Below, one piece after another: positions 1-10,134 of a stretch of DNA of 64,000 bases. The notes below the pieces were generated by a model. It saw only the letters and a program-made list of their open reading frames with translations, did no database searches and was not told the DNA's origin. The translations under genes were made by a program, and so were the position numbers. Source of the stretch: Helianthus annuus (Eukaryota; Streptophyta; Magnoliopsida; Asterales; Asteraceae); NCBI RefSeq assembly GCF_002127325.2, contig NC_035440.2:71175819-71239818 (forward strand). The letters are read 5' to 3'. Position 1 is the first letter of the stretch. The number at the start of each line of letters is the position of its first letter.

Positions 1-170
1 CCGAGACCACAGGTTACGAGTCCCGTTGCGACTCGAGACCTCAGCATGACAAGCCGAAACCATGGTTGCGACACCGGTTGCGACTCGCAACCACCTGCGA
101 TCAGCACACCCAGCATGACTCGAGACCATGCTTGCGAGTCCGGTTGCGACTCGAGACCACACTTATGGGC
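1..170 (+). repeat. Degenerate word array (gttgcgactcgagacc type)
   Basis: The word gttgcgactcgagacc and close variants (gttgcgagtcc, gactcgagacc) recur at short, irregular intervals. The same word fills 15660-15940 and 23090-23370 in the two LTRs of element A, so it marks a shared LTR subregion upstream of the intron donor. Confidence 0.75.
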
Positions 171-426
171 CTAAGTTGGTGGGCCGGCCTTGTGGACTTC
201 TGTGTTAACTGTTAATACGTGTATTGGGCTTAGATAGAACTTGTGGGCCAAATGTGATATTGTGCACTATTGTCAAAATGTCATGATAGAAACTGTATGC
301 CGTAACTGCTACTTGTACGTGCACTACTTGGTTCGAATCTGATTATAAGTGATATCCGTGTTAGGACGTTATTGACTACTTGCGACTTGATTGATCTTTC
401 TGTGATTAACTGCCGAGCAAACCAAG

Positions 427-1069
427 GTGAGTTCACACCCTCTACAAAGCATGGGATTCCCTGGGTTGGGAACGGGGTTAAGGAACGTGGATTCCTCGTC
501 CTCCTTGGGTAGGACGTCAGTGGTTCAGGAATGTGATTCCTCGTCCGGATGGACGGATAAACGTACTAGACTAAAACTCTATCACGAAGTCCCTCCTTTT
601 TGTATCGACTAATCGCCGGGCCAATGGCGAGCGGGTCATTAGTTAGATAGCGCTATTTAGGTCTGACAAGCCTCACACCGTGCCGCAGAGGACGGGCGTG
701 AACTAATGGATCTGGGGCACGTCAATGATGATAGACATTGATGTTTTCAGGGCACATAAACATGACTACAGTCAGCAGTCGATATGGTAACGAGTCTAGT
801 GTACGCATGGGGTAGCCCCCACGGCTGAAATGCCTGATAACTAACATGGGGTAGCCCCCACGGCCGAAATGCCTGATAACTATCATGGGGTAGCCCCCAC
901 GGCCGGAGTGCCGGAGTAACTGGGAATGAACATGTCACGTTTTTAAACTTTGGGGTAACCCCCACGGCAGGATGCCAGTTAAAGGAAACTGTTTTTGAAA
1001 CAACTAAAACGAACACCCAACCGTGAACTCACTCAACTAGTTGTTGACTCGTTACTACATGCTTTGCAG
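427..1069 (+). other. Putative LTR-internal intron (643 bp)
   Basis: The donor reads CCAAG|GTGAGTTCAC and the acceptor GCTTTGCAG|GACC. The same pair in the same order occurs in A, S and, on the minus strand, B (see findings). It encloses a 39-bp tandem repeat. Splicing is inferred from sequence only. Confidence 0.55.
806..925 (+). repeat. 39-bp tandem repeat, about 3 copies
   Basis: Units start at 806, 845 and 884, each opening with catggggtagcccccacgg. A degenerate relative is present in the LTR fragment near 49800-49880. It lies within the putative LTR intron. Confidence 0.85.
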
Positions 1070-1342
1070 GACCTTAAGTACTCAGCTGGAGCTTGCATGG
1101 AGGAGGGTCGTTGTGGGACACGGATTGCTACGTGCTATGATTGAAACTTTTGAACTTATGTTATAACTTTGAACTTATGCTTCCGCTTGCAACTTAACTT
1201 GTTTGTTTTGAAACACCAATCGTATTGGTTAAACTTTTATAATTACTTATATGCTCGTTCAGTATGATTGGTGGCTGGATCCTGGTCAGTCACGCCTCCA
1301 AGCGGTAGTACTCCGCAGGTGGGATTTTGGGGGTGTGACAGC

Positions 1343-2979
1343 CTAGACCTTCACTGCATCACCACCTCCAGCTTCTCCACCTTGATCCTTGCCACTGCCT
1401 CCAGCCTCAATTGTCAGGATCCCCTCAACCTCCTCAGCCTCCTCATCATCCTCCAGATCAGCTAGCCTTGCCTTCCACCCTTCAACATCCTAGCTGCTTT
1501 TGTCGAAGTTAGGATCCTGGGCTTCCCGAGCCATCTGCAGTTTTGTCTTGTACATGGTGATGGCAGCAGAGACCTTTGCACCTTCTACGATTTCATGCTT
1601 CTTGTAGTCGATGTCAATCAGGATTTTGGCTGTCTCGTTCCTAGCAGCTTGGAGGGCTTTTTCAAGATCAGCGATCTTAAGATCCTTGAGCACAGCAACC
1701 TGTTGGAGATCAGCGATCTTCTCATCCAGCTTCTCAATGCTCCCCACGTAATCCTCAATCTCAGAAAATTTCTGCAAAGAAGTCAAGGCAGTTCCAGGTC
1801 AGGTGATCCTCAAATGAGCAGGATATATGAGCAGGATATATGGTCAAGATATGTAAGCAGAACCAGTGATCCTTACATCGTTGAAGTATTCGAGGAACTG
1901 TTGGCGGAGCAGGGGCAGGCCTTGTAGGTCCTCAGCTTCAGAACTCTTTCTCTTTTTGCCACCCCTTCCTTTGACGGGTGCCTTGGGGATGGAGACGCTC
2001 GGGCTTGCAGTGGCTTTCTTCTTAGATTTGACGGTGTCAAGATCAGCCATACCGAACTTGGAGGCAGCTTTGGAGGATTTTCCAGCACCTACACATTCAA
2101 AACAAGATAAGTATCCTTATCCTATTTATATTTAACTATATATTTAAATCCTTAATTATACCAAGAACAGGATACTTACTTGACATTGTGACTGAGCCTG
2201 AGGATATCTCTTGGGAATCCTGGGTGTTGGTGTTGAAAGTTCTCGTTGCAGGATCAAGCCTTTTGAAAGCAGCAAGCCTCTCTTTGGCAGCAGGTGATGG
2301 GATGAGATGTGAAATAGTGATAGCTGTACATGAGAAACAACAAAAGATGTTAGTAATCCTTGTGCAAAAAACAAGATCATCTGGTGATCCTTCTTAGGAT
2401 CCTCTATCCTACCATGGGTGGCCCACTTTCTTGGCAGATCATTTCCGTTAGGGATAGTGTCTCTTCTGACAAAGAAGAAACACCGCTTCCAGTTCGTGTC
2501 ATTTTTTGTAGCTTTGGAAACAGGGTGCTCTTCACCAGCTTTTCGTTTGAATAAGTAGCGGTGGGATCCGAAGGTAGTGAGATCATACATCTCCCCCAGC
2601 TCTGACATTCCAAGATCGATCCCTTCTTGCTCGATGATCCTTTCAAGGGTGTATAAAACCCTCCAGATCATCGGCATAGCCTGGATGTAGCAGATGCGGT
2701 GAGGGAAAAGAAAGATTGGGTGAATTGAGGGAAAGGATATGAGTATCCTATCATGAAAGGGGTGACCGGGAAAGCTACCCAAGTCTCAGAGATGTAATCA
2801 CTCAAGGTAGTAGGACTGAAAGGTTTGAAGAAGCTATTCGCCGGAAAACAGTGCCGGATTTTGTCAATCTGAGGGTCAGTGAAGCAACACCTCTCTTGTG
2901 GGGAATCCTTGATGATCCCTTGACCCTTCAAGGGGTTGTTCCTTTTGGGTTCTTTGGCAGGAGACTTTCGGAGCATCAT
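1343..2979 (-). pseudogene. F: spliced 'gypsy-type transposase' (PF04195-like) gene antisense in H, broken
   Basis: Function is unknown; proteins of this kind are annotated in plants as putative gypsy-type transposase. Reading starts at the ATG at 2979-2977, about 150 bp below a TATA box. Three GT-AG introns restore one frame: 2324-2412, 2089-2179 and 1772-1876. Exon 1 holds the domain-like part (KRCFFFVRRDTIP near 2490); the exon after 2088 is Lys/Ser-rich; the last exon is a coiled coil (KLDEKIADLQQ) followed by an acidic tail. Breaks: a one-base frameshift near 2700 and a premature TAG at 1490-1492, after which the frame stays open to TAG at 1343-1345, next to the LTR insertion. E (13050-47300) is a second copy. 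The family name is recalled from domain resemblance, not searched. Confidence 0.6.
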
Positions 2980-3123
2980 TGTCGATGAGATAACGGTAAA
3001 AGAAATAAAACAGAGTAAGAGAAGGAAGAAGATGAAGAGAAAGAATACCTGTTTGATCTTCGGATGAGATTATAAAGGGAGTATCTCTGAAATTTAAATG
3101 CAAACGATCCTATCTATATCTCC

Positions 3124-3132
3124 TATTTATAA
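3124..3132 (-). promoter_or_regulatory. TATA box for antisense gene F
   Basis: On the minus strand the sequence reads ATTATAAATAGG, an almost perfect TATA box about 150 bp upstream of the F start codon. This suggests the antisense gene is transcribed from its own promoter rather than from the LTR. Confidence 0.5.
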
Positions 3133-3285
3133 TCATGATTCTGCAGGGATGTCACTTCTGTGACATCATGGTTACAACGGATAGTTCTACATCAACGGCT
3201 ATATATCCGTTGGTTAGTTACGGATAAGATCAACAAAACATAACTCGTTCATTTTACATATTACTCCTTATATTTTGGGGGCAAT

Positions 3286-4003
3286 TGTTAGGGGAGGATT
3301 TTCTAACAATTAGTGATCCTTACTTGTTATCCTAATAGTGATCCTTACTTCTGTGACAGATGGTGATCCTCAGAAGAGCTTCAGGATCAGGATCATGGAT
3401 CACCCTAAGGATCCTCATACTAACGATTGGCTGTTTATGTTTCGTATTGTTTTGCAGGAGTAATAAGCTTGACTTGGTCTTGGCAACGTTACTATGGAAT
3501 ATTCCACGGGTATTTCGCACACGTTTGAATGGAAATGGACGTTGTGGAGAACGTGGGAGCATGGCACAAAAGTCGGACAGTTTGTTAGCTTAGTTAGCTT
3601 TTATTTTTAAAGGGGTGACGAGCTATTTTTAGAACACTTAGCCATTTTCAGCTACATACACTCTCGTACAACTGCACTCTCGAAGCTTTCAGCAAACACT
3701 TAACAGTTTTCACACACTTTTACACAATTAACCATAGTGATCCTTGTACCTAGCTCGTCACTATCTGAAGTTGTAAACATTTATTGATTTATTTGAGCTT
3801 GGTGATCGGTAGTTTCCATCACCCGAGGTTTTTTATGCCAGAGATCATTCATTGATCAAGGGCTTTTTCCTCGTATAAATCCTTATGTTGTTTGTGCAAT
3901 TTACATCGAAGTGATCCTTATTATTGTTCTTCATTTCAAGCATCATTCCCCGTAACTAAGAGTTTGGTTGCATTATCCTCATTAGATTTTTGACCAAAAC
4001 AAT
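3286..4003 (+). repeat. 3' LTR of H (718 bp)
   Basis: It starts TGTTAGGGG directly after a purine tract and ends TTTTTGACCAAAACA. The inverted LTR of G ends TTTTTAACCAAAACA in its own orientation. The repeated word gatcctt is dense in the first 150 bp. A weak TATA-like tttttaaagg lies near 3606-3615, where G has a strong TATA box. The downstream flank atagg would be half of the TSD; the other half is not in view. Confidence 0.7.
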
Positions 4004-4535
4004 AGGCACTTAATTTTACTGACCAATTAGCCATTCTTCCCGACATCTCAGGTTTCCTAAGCACATTCTTAACAGGATAATTAGTTTTAACATGAATTCT
4101 ATGTGTCTCAAAATAATGTCTAAGCTTAGTTGATGCCATAACTAGGGCTAATATCATTTTTTCTAGATGAGAATATCTAGTTTCAGCATCTAATAAACTT
4201 TTACTAACATAATAGACAGGATACTGCTGACCTTCGTGATCCTTGACCAAAACAGCACTTACTGCATTCCTTGATACTGCAAGATACAGGGATAATGGTT
4301 CACCATCCTCGGGCTTTATCATCAGAGGTGCGGTTGAAAGATATTGCTTTAATTCTTGTAAGGCTGCTTCATGCTTTTCTCCCCACTCGAACCTCTTATT
4401 CTTCTTCAGGATATCGTAGAATTCTTTACATTTTTCCGAGGATATTGAGATAAATCTGTTTAATGCTGCTACTCGCCCTGTTAATCTTTGAACATCTTTC
4501 ATATTTGAAGGTGACTTGATATCCAAGATAGCTTT
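4004..4535 (-). pseudogene. G: connection/RNase H part of pol, truncated by H
   Basis: This continues the pol frame after the TAG at 4539-4541. It shows the stretch after RT (LTGRVAALNRFIS), the first RNase H strand (LYLAVSRNAVSAVLV) and YVSKSLLDAETRYSHLEK. Similarity ends at about 4006, where the LTR of H begins, so the C-terminal RNase H and the integrase are missing. The last catalytic region cannot be judged. Confidence 0.75.
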
Positions 4536-4538
4536 TAT

Positions 4539-5423
4539 CTACTCCGGGCTTGCTTCTATACCCCTTTTAGTCACCATGTATCCTAAAAACTTTCCTGCCC
4601 CCACTCCAAAATGGCACTTGGCAGGATTTAGCTTCATGTTATACTGATCCAGGATATCAAATGCTCCTTTAATATCCTGGAGATGATCTTCAGCCTTCTT
4701 GGATTTGACTACCATATCGTCAATGTACACCTCCATGGTGTCCCCCAGTTTGTCTTTAAACATCATGTTCACCAATCTCTGGTACGTTGCACCTGCATTT
4801 TTTAAACCAAAAGGCATAGCAGTATAACAGTAAATACCTGTTGGTGTCATGAAAGCAGTATCCTCCTGGTCTGAAGGTTCCATTTGGATCTGCTGGAATC
4901 CTGAGGATGCATCCATGAAGGTTAACATCTCATGACCGGCAGTGGCATCCACCATCGAGTCTATATGAGGCAGAGGGAATGGGTCTTTAGGACAAGCTTT
5001 ATTCAAGTCTGTGTAATCTACATAAACTCTCCATTTCCCATTCTTCTTTTGAACTACGACCACATTTGCTAACCACTTGGGGAATTTGACTTCCCTAATC
5101 ATCTTGGATTTCAATAACCTTTCAACCTCCTCCTGTATGATTGCATTTCTTTCAGGAGCAAACTTCCTTCTCTCTTGTTGAACGGGCTTGAAAGACCTGT
5201 CAATCCCAAGTTTATGAGTTATAATATCTATCGATATACATGTCATGTCTTCGTGTTTCCATGCAAACGTGGATATCCTGCATTTCAAAAAGTTAGTAAG
5301 CTGATCCTCAATAACCTGAGGGATACTGATTCCTACGAGCACCGAGATATCTAGATTATTCCGGTCCAGGATAACTTTCTTCACATCCTGTTCTGAAGCC
5401 TCCATGATATCCTGGCCTCGCAT
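4539..5423 (-). CDS. pol: G: reverse transcriptase domain of Tat-type pol
   Basis: RNA-dependent DNA polymerase of the element. The frame is the same as gag-protease, separated only by the TAG at 5433-5435. Visible RT motifs in order: KKNGKWRVYVDYTDLNKACPKD, FMDASSGFQQI, AMPFGLKNAGATYQRL, and the catalytic YIDDMVVKS at about 4722-4748. The TAG at 4539-4541 follows GIEASPE; homologues usually continue here with a Gln-like residue, so it is probably a C-to-T decay stop. The first ATG (5423) lies nine bases past the gag stop, so the polypeptide may come from readthrough rather than a separate start. Confidence 0.85.
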   Translation of the reverse strand: MRGQDIMEASEQDVKKVILDRNNLDISVLVGISIPQVIEDQLTNFLKCRISTFAWKHEDMTCISIDIITHKLGIDRSFKPVQQERRKFAPERNAIIQEEVERLLKSKMIREVKFPKWLANVVVVQKKNGKWRVYVDYTDLNKACPKDPFPLPHIDSMVDATAGHEMLTFMDASSGFQQIQMEPSDQEDTAFMTPTGIYCYTAMPFGLKNAGATYQRLVNMMFKDKLGDTMEVYIDDMVVKSKKAEDHLQDIKGAFDILDQYNMKLNPAKCHFGVGAGKFLGYMVTKRGIEASPE

Positions 5424-5432
5424 CTTTAATTG

Positions 5433-7739
5433 CTATGCTGCACTAGGCTTTGTTGAGGATTTCATCGAGGATGAGTAACATTCCTTTGCCTCCTGTTGAT
5501 CACTTTCCACCTTGACAACCCCCCAAGGAGTAGGGATCTTGATACACTGATGATAGGTTGATGGCACAGCTTTCATATCATGGATCCATGGCCTACCCAA
5601 TATGATATTGTAGCAGGATAAGGAGTCCATGACACAGAAGCGTTGTATTGAGTTGACCCCTTCAACATATACTGGTAATTTTATCTCCCCAACAGTATTC
5701 TTTGCTTCTCCACTAAATCCTACAAGCACAGTGGACTTTGAGGTAATCTCCATCTCGGGGATGTTCATTCTCTTCAAGGTTTCCAATTGGATGATGTTGA
5801 CTGAGCTTCCATTATCCACCAGTATCCTGCGTACAAAGTGATTAGCAACATATAAAGTTATTACCAGAGCATCATGATGAGGATCCTGGACAGTATCCCT
5901 GTCATCACTATCGAACGTGATCATTTTATCAGTCGTGAGGGTCGATATCCTTGTTGGCTTGTCTCCCCTCTCTGCCTTGGCCTCCTTTGCATGTCTTTTG
6001 GCTGCAGAATAAGAAGTCCCGCAGATATCGGACCCTCCTGAGATAAAGTTAATTATCTTGGCGTCGGCGGGAGGTGATGCTGCTCGTCCAGGATCCTTCT
6101 CAATATCCTGATCCTTATTCTTCTTTCTTCCTAGGAGGTCCTTCAGATATCCTTTGCTCAAGAGATAGCTTATTTCTTTCCTCAGAGCAATGCAATCCTT
6201 AGTAACATGTCCGAAATCCTCATGGAAGGCACACCACTTGGACTTATCCTTCCAATCAGCTTTTTGTTGATTCTTCCGGGGCCACCTTGCTTTGTCTCCT
6301 AGACCCTGCATAGCATACATCAGTTCCGGTATATTTACAGAAAAACAATATTCTGACAACTCAGGATACTCCTCAGGATCCTCGTCTTCAACAACATTCA
6401 CTTTCTTGCTGTCGTTCCTGCCATATGGCTTAGAGCGATATGGTTTGTATGAGGATTCTGATTTCCTGTTAGTTAATTCATATGTTGAGGATGCATTCAT
6501 CCTCTCTTGCATTTTCTTATCATCTTCAAGCCTGATATATCGCAAAGCCCTGTTTCGAGCTTCGTCCAAGTTCCTGCAAGGATTCATCACAAGATCCTGA
6601 TAAAACTGGGAATCCCTTTGTAGTCCCATCTTGAATGCTTGGACTGCTGTAGCAACATCAAGGTGTGGGATATCCAAGGATTCCCTGCTGAATTTGTTCA
6701 CATAATCCCTTAGGGATTCTTGAGGTCCCTGTGTTATCCTGTACAGGTCACTTGTTAGTTTTTCAAAGCTTCTACTGCAAGAAAACTGACTGTTAAACAA
6801 ATTAACTAAATGAGAAAATGATGTAATTGAATGAGGTGGAACATTTAGAAGCCATTTCATGGCTGATCCTGTTAGAGTAGAGCCGAAGCCCTTGCACAAG
6901 CATGCTTCCTTAAGTTCTGGTGGGATAGGGTTAATCTCCATCCTCTCCCTATACTGGGCAATATGCTCCTCAGGATCCATCGTCCCATCATACAGCTTCA
7001 TGTTAGGAGTCTGGAATCTCTTTGGTATTTCTGCATCACAAATGGGGTGAGCAAAGCGGGATATATTGTGACTATCCTGGGATACTTCCGGTATAGGCTG
7101 CACTATCCCAAGCACACTTGATATCATATCCTTCAACTTTTGAAGCTCTCTGGTTATCGCTGATGTCACACCTGCATCCTGTAATGATCCAAGATTATTA
7201 GTAACAGGGATACTGGTGTTAACAGACAAGTTACCAGCTTGGTGATTCTGGTCATATCCTGGAGTGCATCCTGGAGCATATCCTGGATTTCTCACAGTTG
7301 ACACCCTGACCGAAGAGGGTATCTCAGGAATATGAGTCTGGGAATGGCAAGGCACAATATTCTCCCTGTTATCCTCAGTATATACTGCCAAACTGAAGTT
7401 CAAAGATCTAGGCTGCAAGGGAGTGACAGTATCCTCAGTGGGCCTTCTTGAGCTAGATTTCAAGAGTTGTATCTCTCTCATCAGCATTTGGTTGGTCTCC
7501 TGCTGTTGCCTCATCTGTTCCTGTACACTACCAAACAAAGTTAGAATTTCTTCATTAGAGGCCAAAACAGGACCGGATCCCTGAATATTGCGAGCGGGGA
7601 TAACATCCCGAGCCACAGGAATTTCAGCTCCTTGAGAAGAGGCTTGCGATCTTGGAGGAGGTGGTGGAAGCACCGAACCAATTGTTGCAGAGGTTGTAGA
7701 AGACATGGTGGAAGAGCTCATGTTTGATCTCGAGGCCAT
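5433..7739 (-). CDS. gag: G: Gag-aspartic protease polyprotein (Tat type)
   Basis: Capsid and protease precursor. The open frame begins further upstream with a non-ATG codon; the ATG at 7739-7737 is the likely start. Order: Ser/Pro-rich N-terminus, retrotrans_gag fold (from MKLYDGTMDPEEHIAQY to FKMGLQRDS, about 7030-6600), a charged linker, a C-X2-H-X4-H-X4-C knuckle (about 6240-6200), then an aspartic protease with active site VDNGSSVNII (about 5820). The frame is uninterrupted and ends in TAG followed by CAA UUA, a leaky-stop context (see findings). The words TATCCT and CAGGAT are strikingly dense through the coding sequence, as they are in the LTR. Confidence 0.88.
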   Translation of the reverse strand: MASRSNMSSSTMSSTTSATIGSVLPPPPPRSQASSQGAEIPVARDVIPARNIQGSGPVLASNEEILTLFGSVQEQMRQQQETNQMLMREIQLLKSSSRRPTEDTVTPLQPRSLNFSLAVYTEDNRENIVPCHSQTHIPEIPSSVRVSTVRNPGYAPGCTPGYDQNHQAGNLSVNTSIPVTNNLGSLQDAGVTSAITRELQKLKDMISSVLGIVQPIPEVSQDSHNISRFAHPICDAEIPKRFQTPNMKLYDGTMDPEEHIAQYRERMEINPIPPELKEACLCKGFGSTLTGSAMKWLLNVPPHSITSFSHLVNLFNSQFSCSRSFEKLTSDLYRITQGPQESLRDYVNKFSRESLDIPHLDVATAVQAFKMGLQRDSQFYQDLVMNPCRNLDEARNRALRYIRLEDDKKMQERMNASSTYELTNRKSESSYKPYRSKPYGRNDSKKVNVVEDEDPEEYPELSEYCFSVNIPELMYAMQGLGDKARWPRKNQQKADWKDKSKWCAFHEDFGHVTKDCIALRKEISYLLSKGYLKDLLGRKKNKDQDIEKDPGRAASPPADAKIINFISGGSDICGTSYSAAKRHAKEAKAERGDKPTRISTLTTDKMITFDSDDRDTVQDPHHDALVITLYVANHFVRRILVDNGSSVNIIQLETLKRMNIPEMEITSKSTVLVGFSGEAKNTVGEIKLPVYVEGVNSIQRFCVMDSLSCYNIILGRPWIHDMKAVPSTYHQCIKIPTPWGVVKVESDQQEAKECYSSSMKSSTKPSAA

Positions 7740-7819
7740 TGAAAATAGTGTAGCAAAAAGTTTTGAAAATAGAAAACCAAGTAATGATTTTGCAAAAGTT
7801 TTTAGTAGAAATAGCACCA

Positions 7820-7843
7820 CTTGCCCCACGGTGGGCGCCAAAT
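7820..7843 (-). other. G primer binding site
   Basis: On the minus strand, atttggcgcccaccgtgg directly follows the LTR end. A TGGCGCC-type PBS distinguishes Tat-like elements from the initiator-Met PBS of A, B, C and D. Confidence 0.7.
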
Positions 7844-8782
7844 TGTTTTGGTTAAAAATTACCTAAGCAATTAAGTGATCAAATTAGTTTTGTGAGGTAG
7901 TGTGCTAGTAATACTTTATGAATAATATGTTGGTTTGTTAGTTTGTGAAAACAGTTTCAGGATACGGCTCAGGATATCGAGCTGTATCTATAATCAAACA
8001 ATGAGCAAAAATGTAAAGGTTGACACGTGATGTACGAGGAAAGCCCTTGATCAATCTAGATCTCCGGCATAAAACCTCGGGAGCTGACAATCGTCGGCTG
8101 CCTTGTTCTTCTTATTGCTTGAATAACAGGATACAATGCAGGATATGACACGGATCAACTAAGTGTTACAATGCGATTCGAGTGTAAGTGTTTGTGTTTG
8201 TGTTTGTGAGTGGTTACAAGTGGTAGAGAGTAAGAGTGTACGAGAAATTGTGTGTGTGAAAGTCGTGTCTTCCTATGATCCATGCATTCCTTTATATAGT
8301 AAAAGGAAATAACTAACTATGCTAAAAATCCGGGATATTATGCTAAAAATCCGGGATACTGAGATTATTTCCTTTCTGAACGTTGCCAGCCTGTTTCCAC
8401 TCGTTTTCCATGCGCTTACTAACTATAACTCCGGGATTTAAGCTTCCATAACCGTTACAACATTAATATCTTTGACCAATCTTCGTAACTTTCCATAAAA
8501 CACGCCAATCTTCAATGCTGACCGTTACAAGAGCTGTTTTTCCGCGATCAACGTCCTTATCCTAACTAATTTGAGCGGGTCTTCAGGATGACTTGGTCTT
8601 CATGAACGTTAGTCCCTTGTAGCCAACGTTTACAAGCAAATTGTTAGTAATAGTCAGGATACTGCCTCAGGATGTTACCAATATCCTGGTCCTGTATCCT
8701 GATCCGGTATCCTGATCATATACAACTAATAAAAAATCAAGATACAAGGTCAGGATATGGGCTCAGAATTTCACCCATAACA
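7844..8782 (-). repeat. 5' LTR of G (939 bp)
   Basis: In element orientation it starts TGTTATGGGTG (8782) and ends TAACCAAAACA (7844), next to the PBS. A strong TATA box (ACTATATAAAGG on the minus strand, 8289-8300) sets the start site near 8260. The U3 part (8640-8760) is packed with aggata/tatcct words, for example tatcctgatccggtatcctg. If intact, the TSD would be acaac at 8783-8787; its partner is outside the window. Confidence 0.75.
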
Positions 8783-10134
8783 ACAACTACACTTTTAAAC
8801 AATAGTATTTTCGGTTGAAAATTTAGGCTGATAATAGGTCATATGTGTATGACACGATTAGACAGTATTGTGGAAATGTCGTTTTTTTTTTTTTTTTGCT
8901 AAGTAGTAGGTCAAAATTCAAATGTATCAGTTGGAGTAGATGGCAAGACTTAAATATTCGTGATGTAATTAAGTAAGTCATGCGTCTTTGTTTTTGTGGT
9001 TGGGCTTTACAGCTTCTTGTTGGCTCGTTCTTTCTATATCAAAGTTCGTCGTTTCAAAAAAAATATAAGACACGATTAGATTCGTTTACTGAAAAATACA
9101 CTACATGATTTTTTTTTTTTACTTTCTTAAAATAAATAAAATTAGGAGGCTAGAATCTATCATTTCTTTGTCTTGGTACATAAAACATACAACTGTGTTA
9201 TAGACATAAATATAAAGTAGTTAAACGAGTTGTATTCATATTTAATAGTTGTGTTATTCACGTCGTTAAAGAACTGTTAAACAAGATAAGACACGATTTG
9301 CAAGCTCTAGACAAATCCACCAAATTCCCTTGAATTTATTTGTGATTATTTTGTTAAGAATGATTTAGGCGAAGGTTCTCGTTTTTTTCTCTATACATGT
9401 GACGGTTAAATGAAGTTCTACATCGATTATATGAAGTTGTTGCTAGATTGATTCTAGTTTGTTCTATATAATTGCATCATTACGTAGGAGAAAATGGTAG
9501 TGGCGGACTGTTTAGATTACGCGATACCGGTAGGGGACATGAAGCTGATAGTGGTGGCCTCCATCACTCTCCACTTGTCGTAGACAATATCCTTGCAACC
9601 AAACATTTGTTTGATTCTTGTTCTTACATTTTGTTTGTTCTTTTCTCATTCTGGTTTTTCGACTTCATGTTGGTGTATACATCCCTGCTATAAAAAAATT
9701 ATATAATGATGTTAAATATCCAAGTATATAGGTTAAATGTTATTACAAGTCATAGCTCAACAAGAGAAAAATCAAACATTAGTAAGATCAAATGATCAAT
9801 AAACATTAGCATGCAGGGCCCATCGTTCGACCATGGATCATCCGTCATCTTTTGTCCACTATAGACCACCCAATGCTCAAGCAATAGGACCAAGGTTGCA
9901 ATCAAGATGGAATCTTGAAGTATTCGTATCATTTGTTGTCAATTTTTCAAAATTGAGTTTATTATTGAAAGAAGCCAAATCATCTATGAATTGTTAGTTC
10001 GGTATTTTGATTCTTACATTGATAATTGTTTGATCATAAAACAAACCTTTTTAACCATTCTACATGACTCGAACGTGGAATGACAATATGGGCTTTGGTC
10101 AATCTTCTCATTATCTTTCCCCTTCGGTATAGGG
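8783..10134. other. AT-rich non-coding stretch
   Basis: I see no supported gene. It contains poly-T runs at about 8881-8897 and 9109-9120 and two short open frames without recognisable motifs (9472-9693 plus, 9750-9932 minus). It may be old intergenic DNA flanking G. Confidence 0.5.

Larger units (their letters stand above)
1..1340 (+). mobile_element. Right part of a Tekay/Del-type LTR (left end outside window)
   Basis: The sequence ends in a G-rich stretch and GTGTGACA at 1340, the same terminus as the LTRs of element A, solo LTR S and the fragment at 49690-50263. No PBS follows, so this is either a right-hand (3') LTR or a solo LTR. It abuts coding sequence of gene F, which is therefore the insertion target; a TSD cannot be tested because the left end is missing. 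Contents in order: a word array (1-170), a putative intron donor at 427, a 39-bp tandem repeat (806 on), a putative acceptor at 1069, and the terminal block. Small open frames here are not genes. Confidence 0.8.
1341..4003 (+). mobile_element. H: 3' end of a plus-strand Tat-type Gypsy element
   Basis: H comprises the antisense gene F, a purine-rich tract (tattttgggggcaat, 3271-3285) and a 718-bp 3' LTR. The LTR shares blocks with the inverted LTR of G (the cccgaggtttt...atgcc and gatcaagggcttt stretches and the terminal ACCAAAACA), which places both in one lineage. It ends at 4003 inside the RNase H region of G, where RNase H similarity stops abruptly after LSAY. The 5' part of H was removed by, or lies beyond, the Tekay-type LTR at 1-1340. 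No gag or pol of H is in the window. Confidence 0.7.
4004..8782 (-). mobile_element. G: 5' half of a minus-strand Tat-lineage Gypsy element
   Basis: Reading leftwards: 5' LTR (8782-7844), PBS, gag-protease, RT, then RNase H cut by H at 4003. Integrase and the 3' LTR are absent from the window. The lineage call rests on the protease motif (VDNGSSVNII), the RT motif (YIDDMVVKS) and the C-X2-H-X4-H-X4-C finger (CAFHEDFGHVTKDC), all typical of Tat/Ogre-like elements. Decay is modest: one stop between protease and RT and one inside RT-RNase H. Confidence 0.85.

Noticed and set aside
9472..9932. Possible small host genes
   Set aside because: Two short frames with no motif, splice structure or promoter that I could support.
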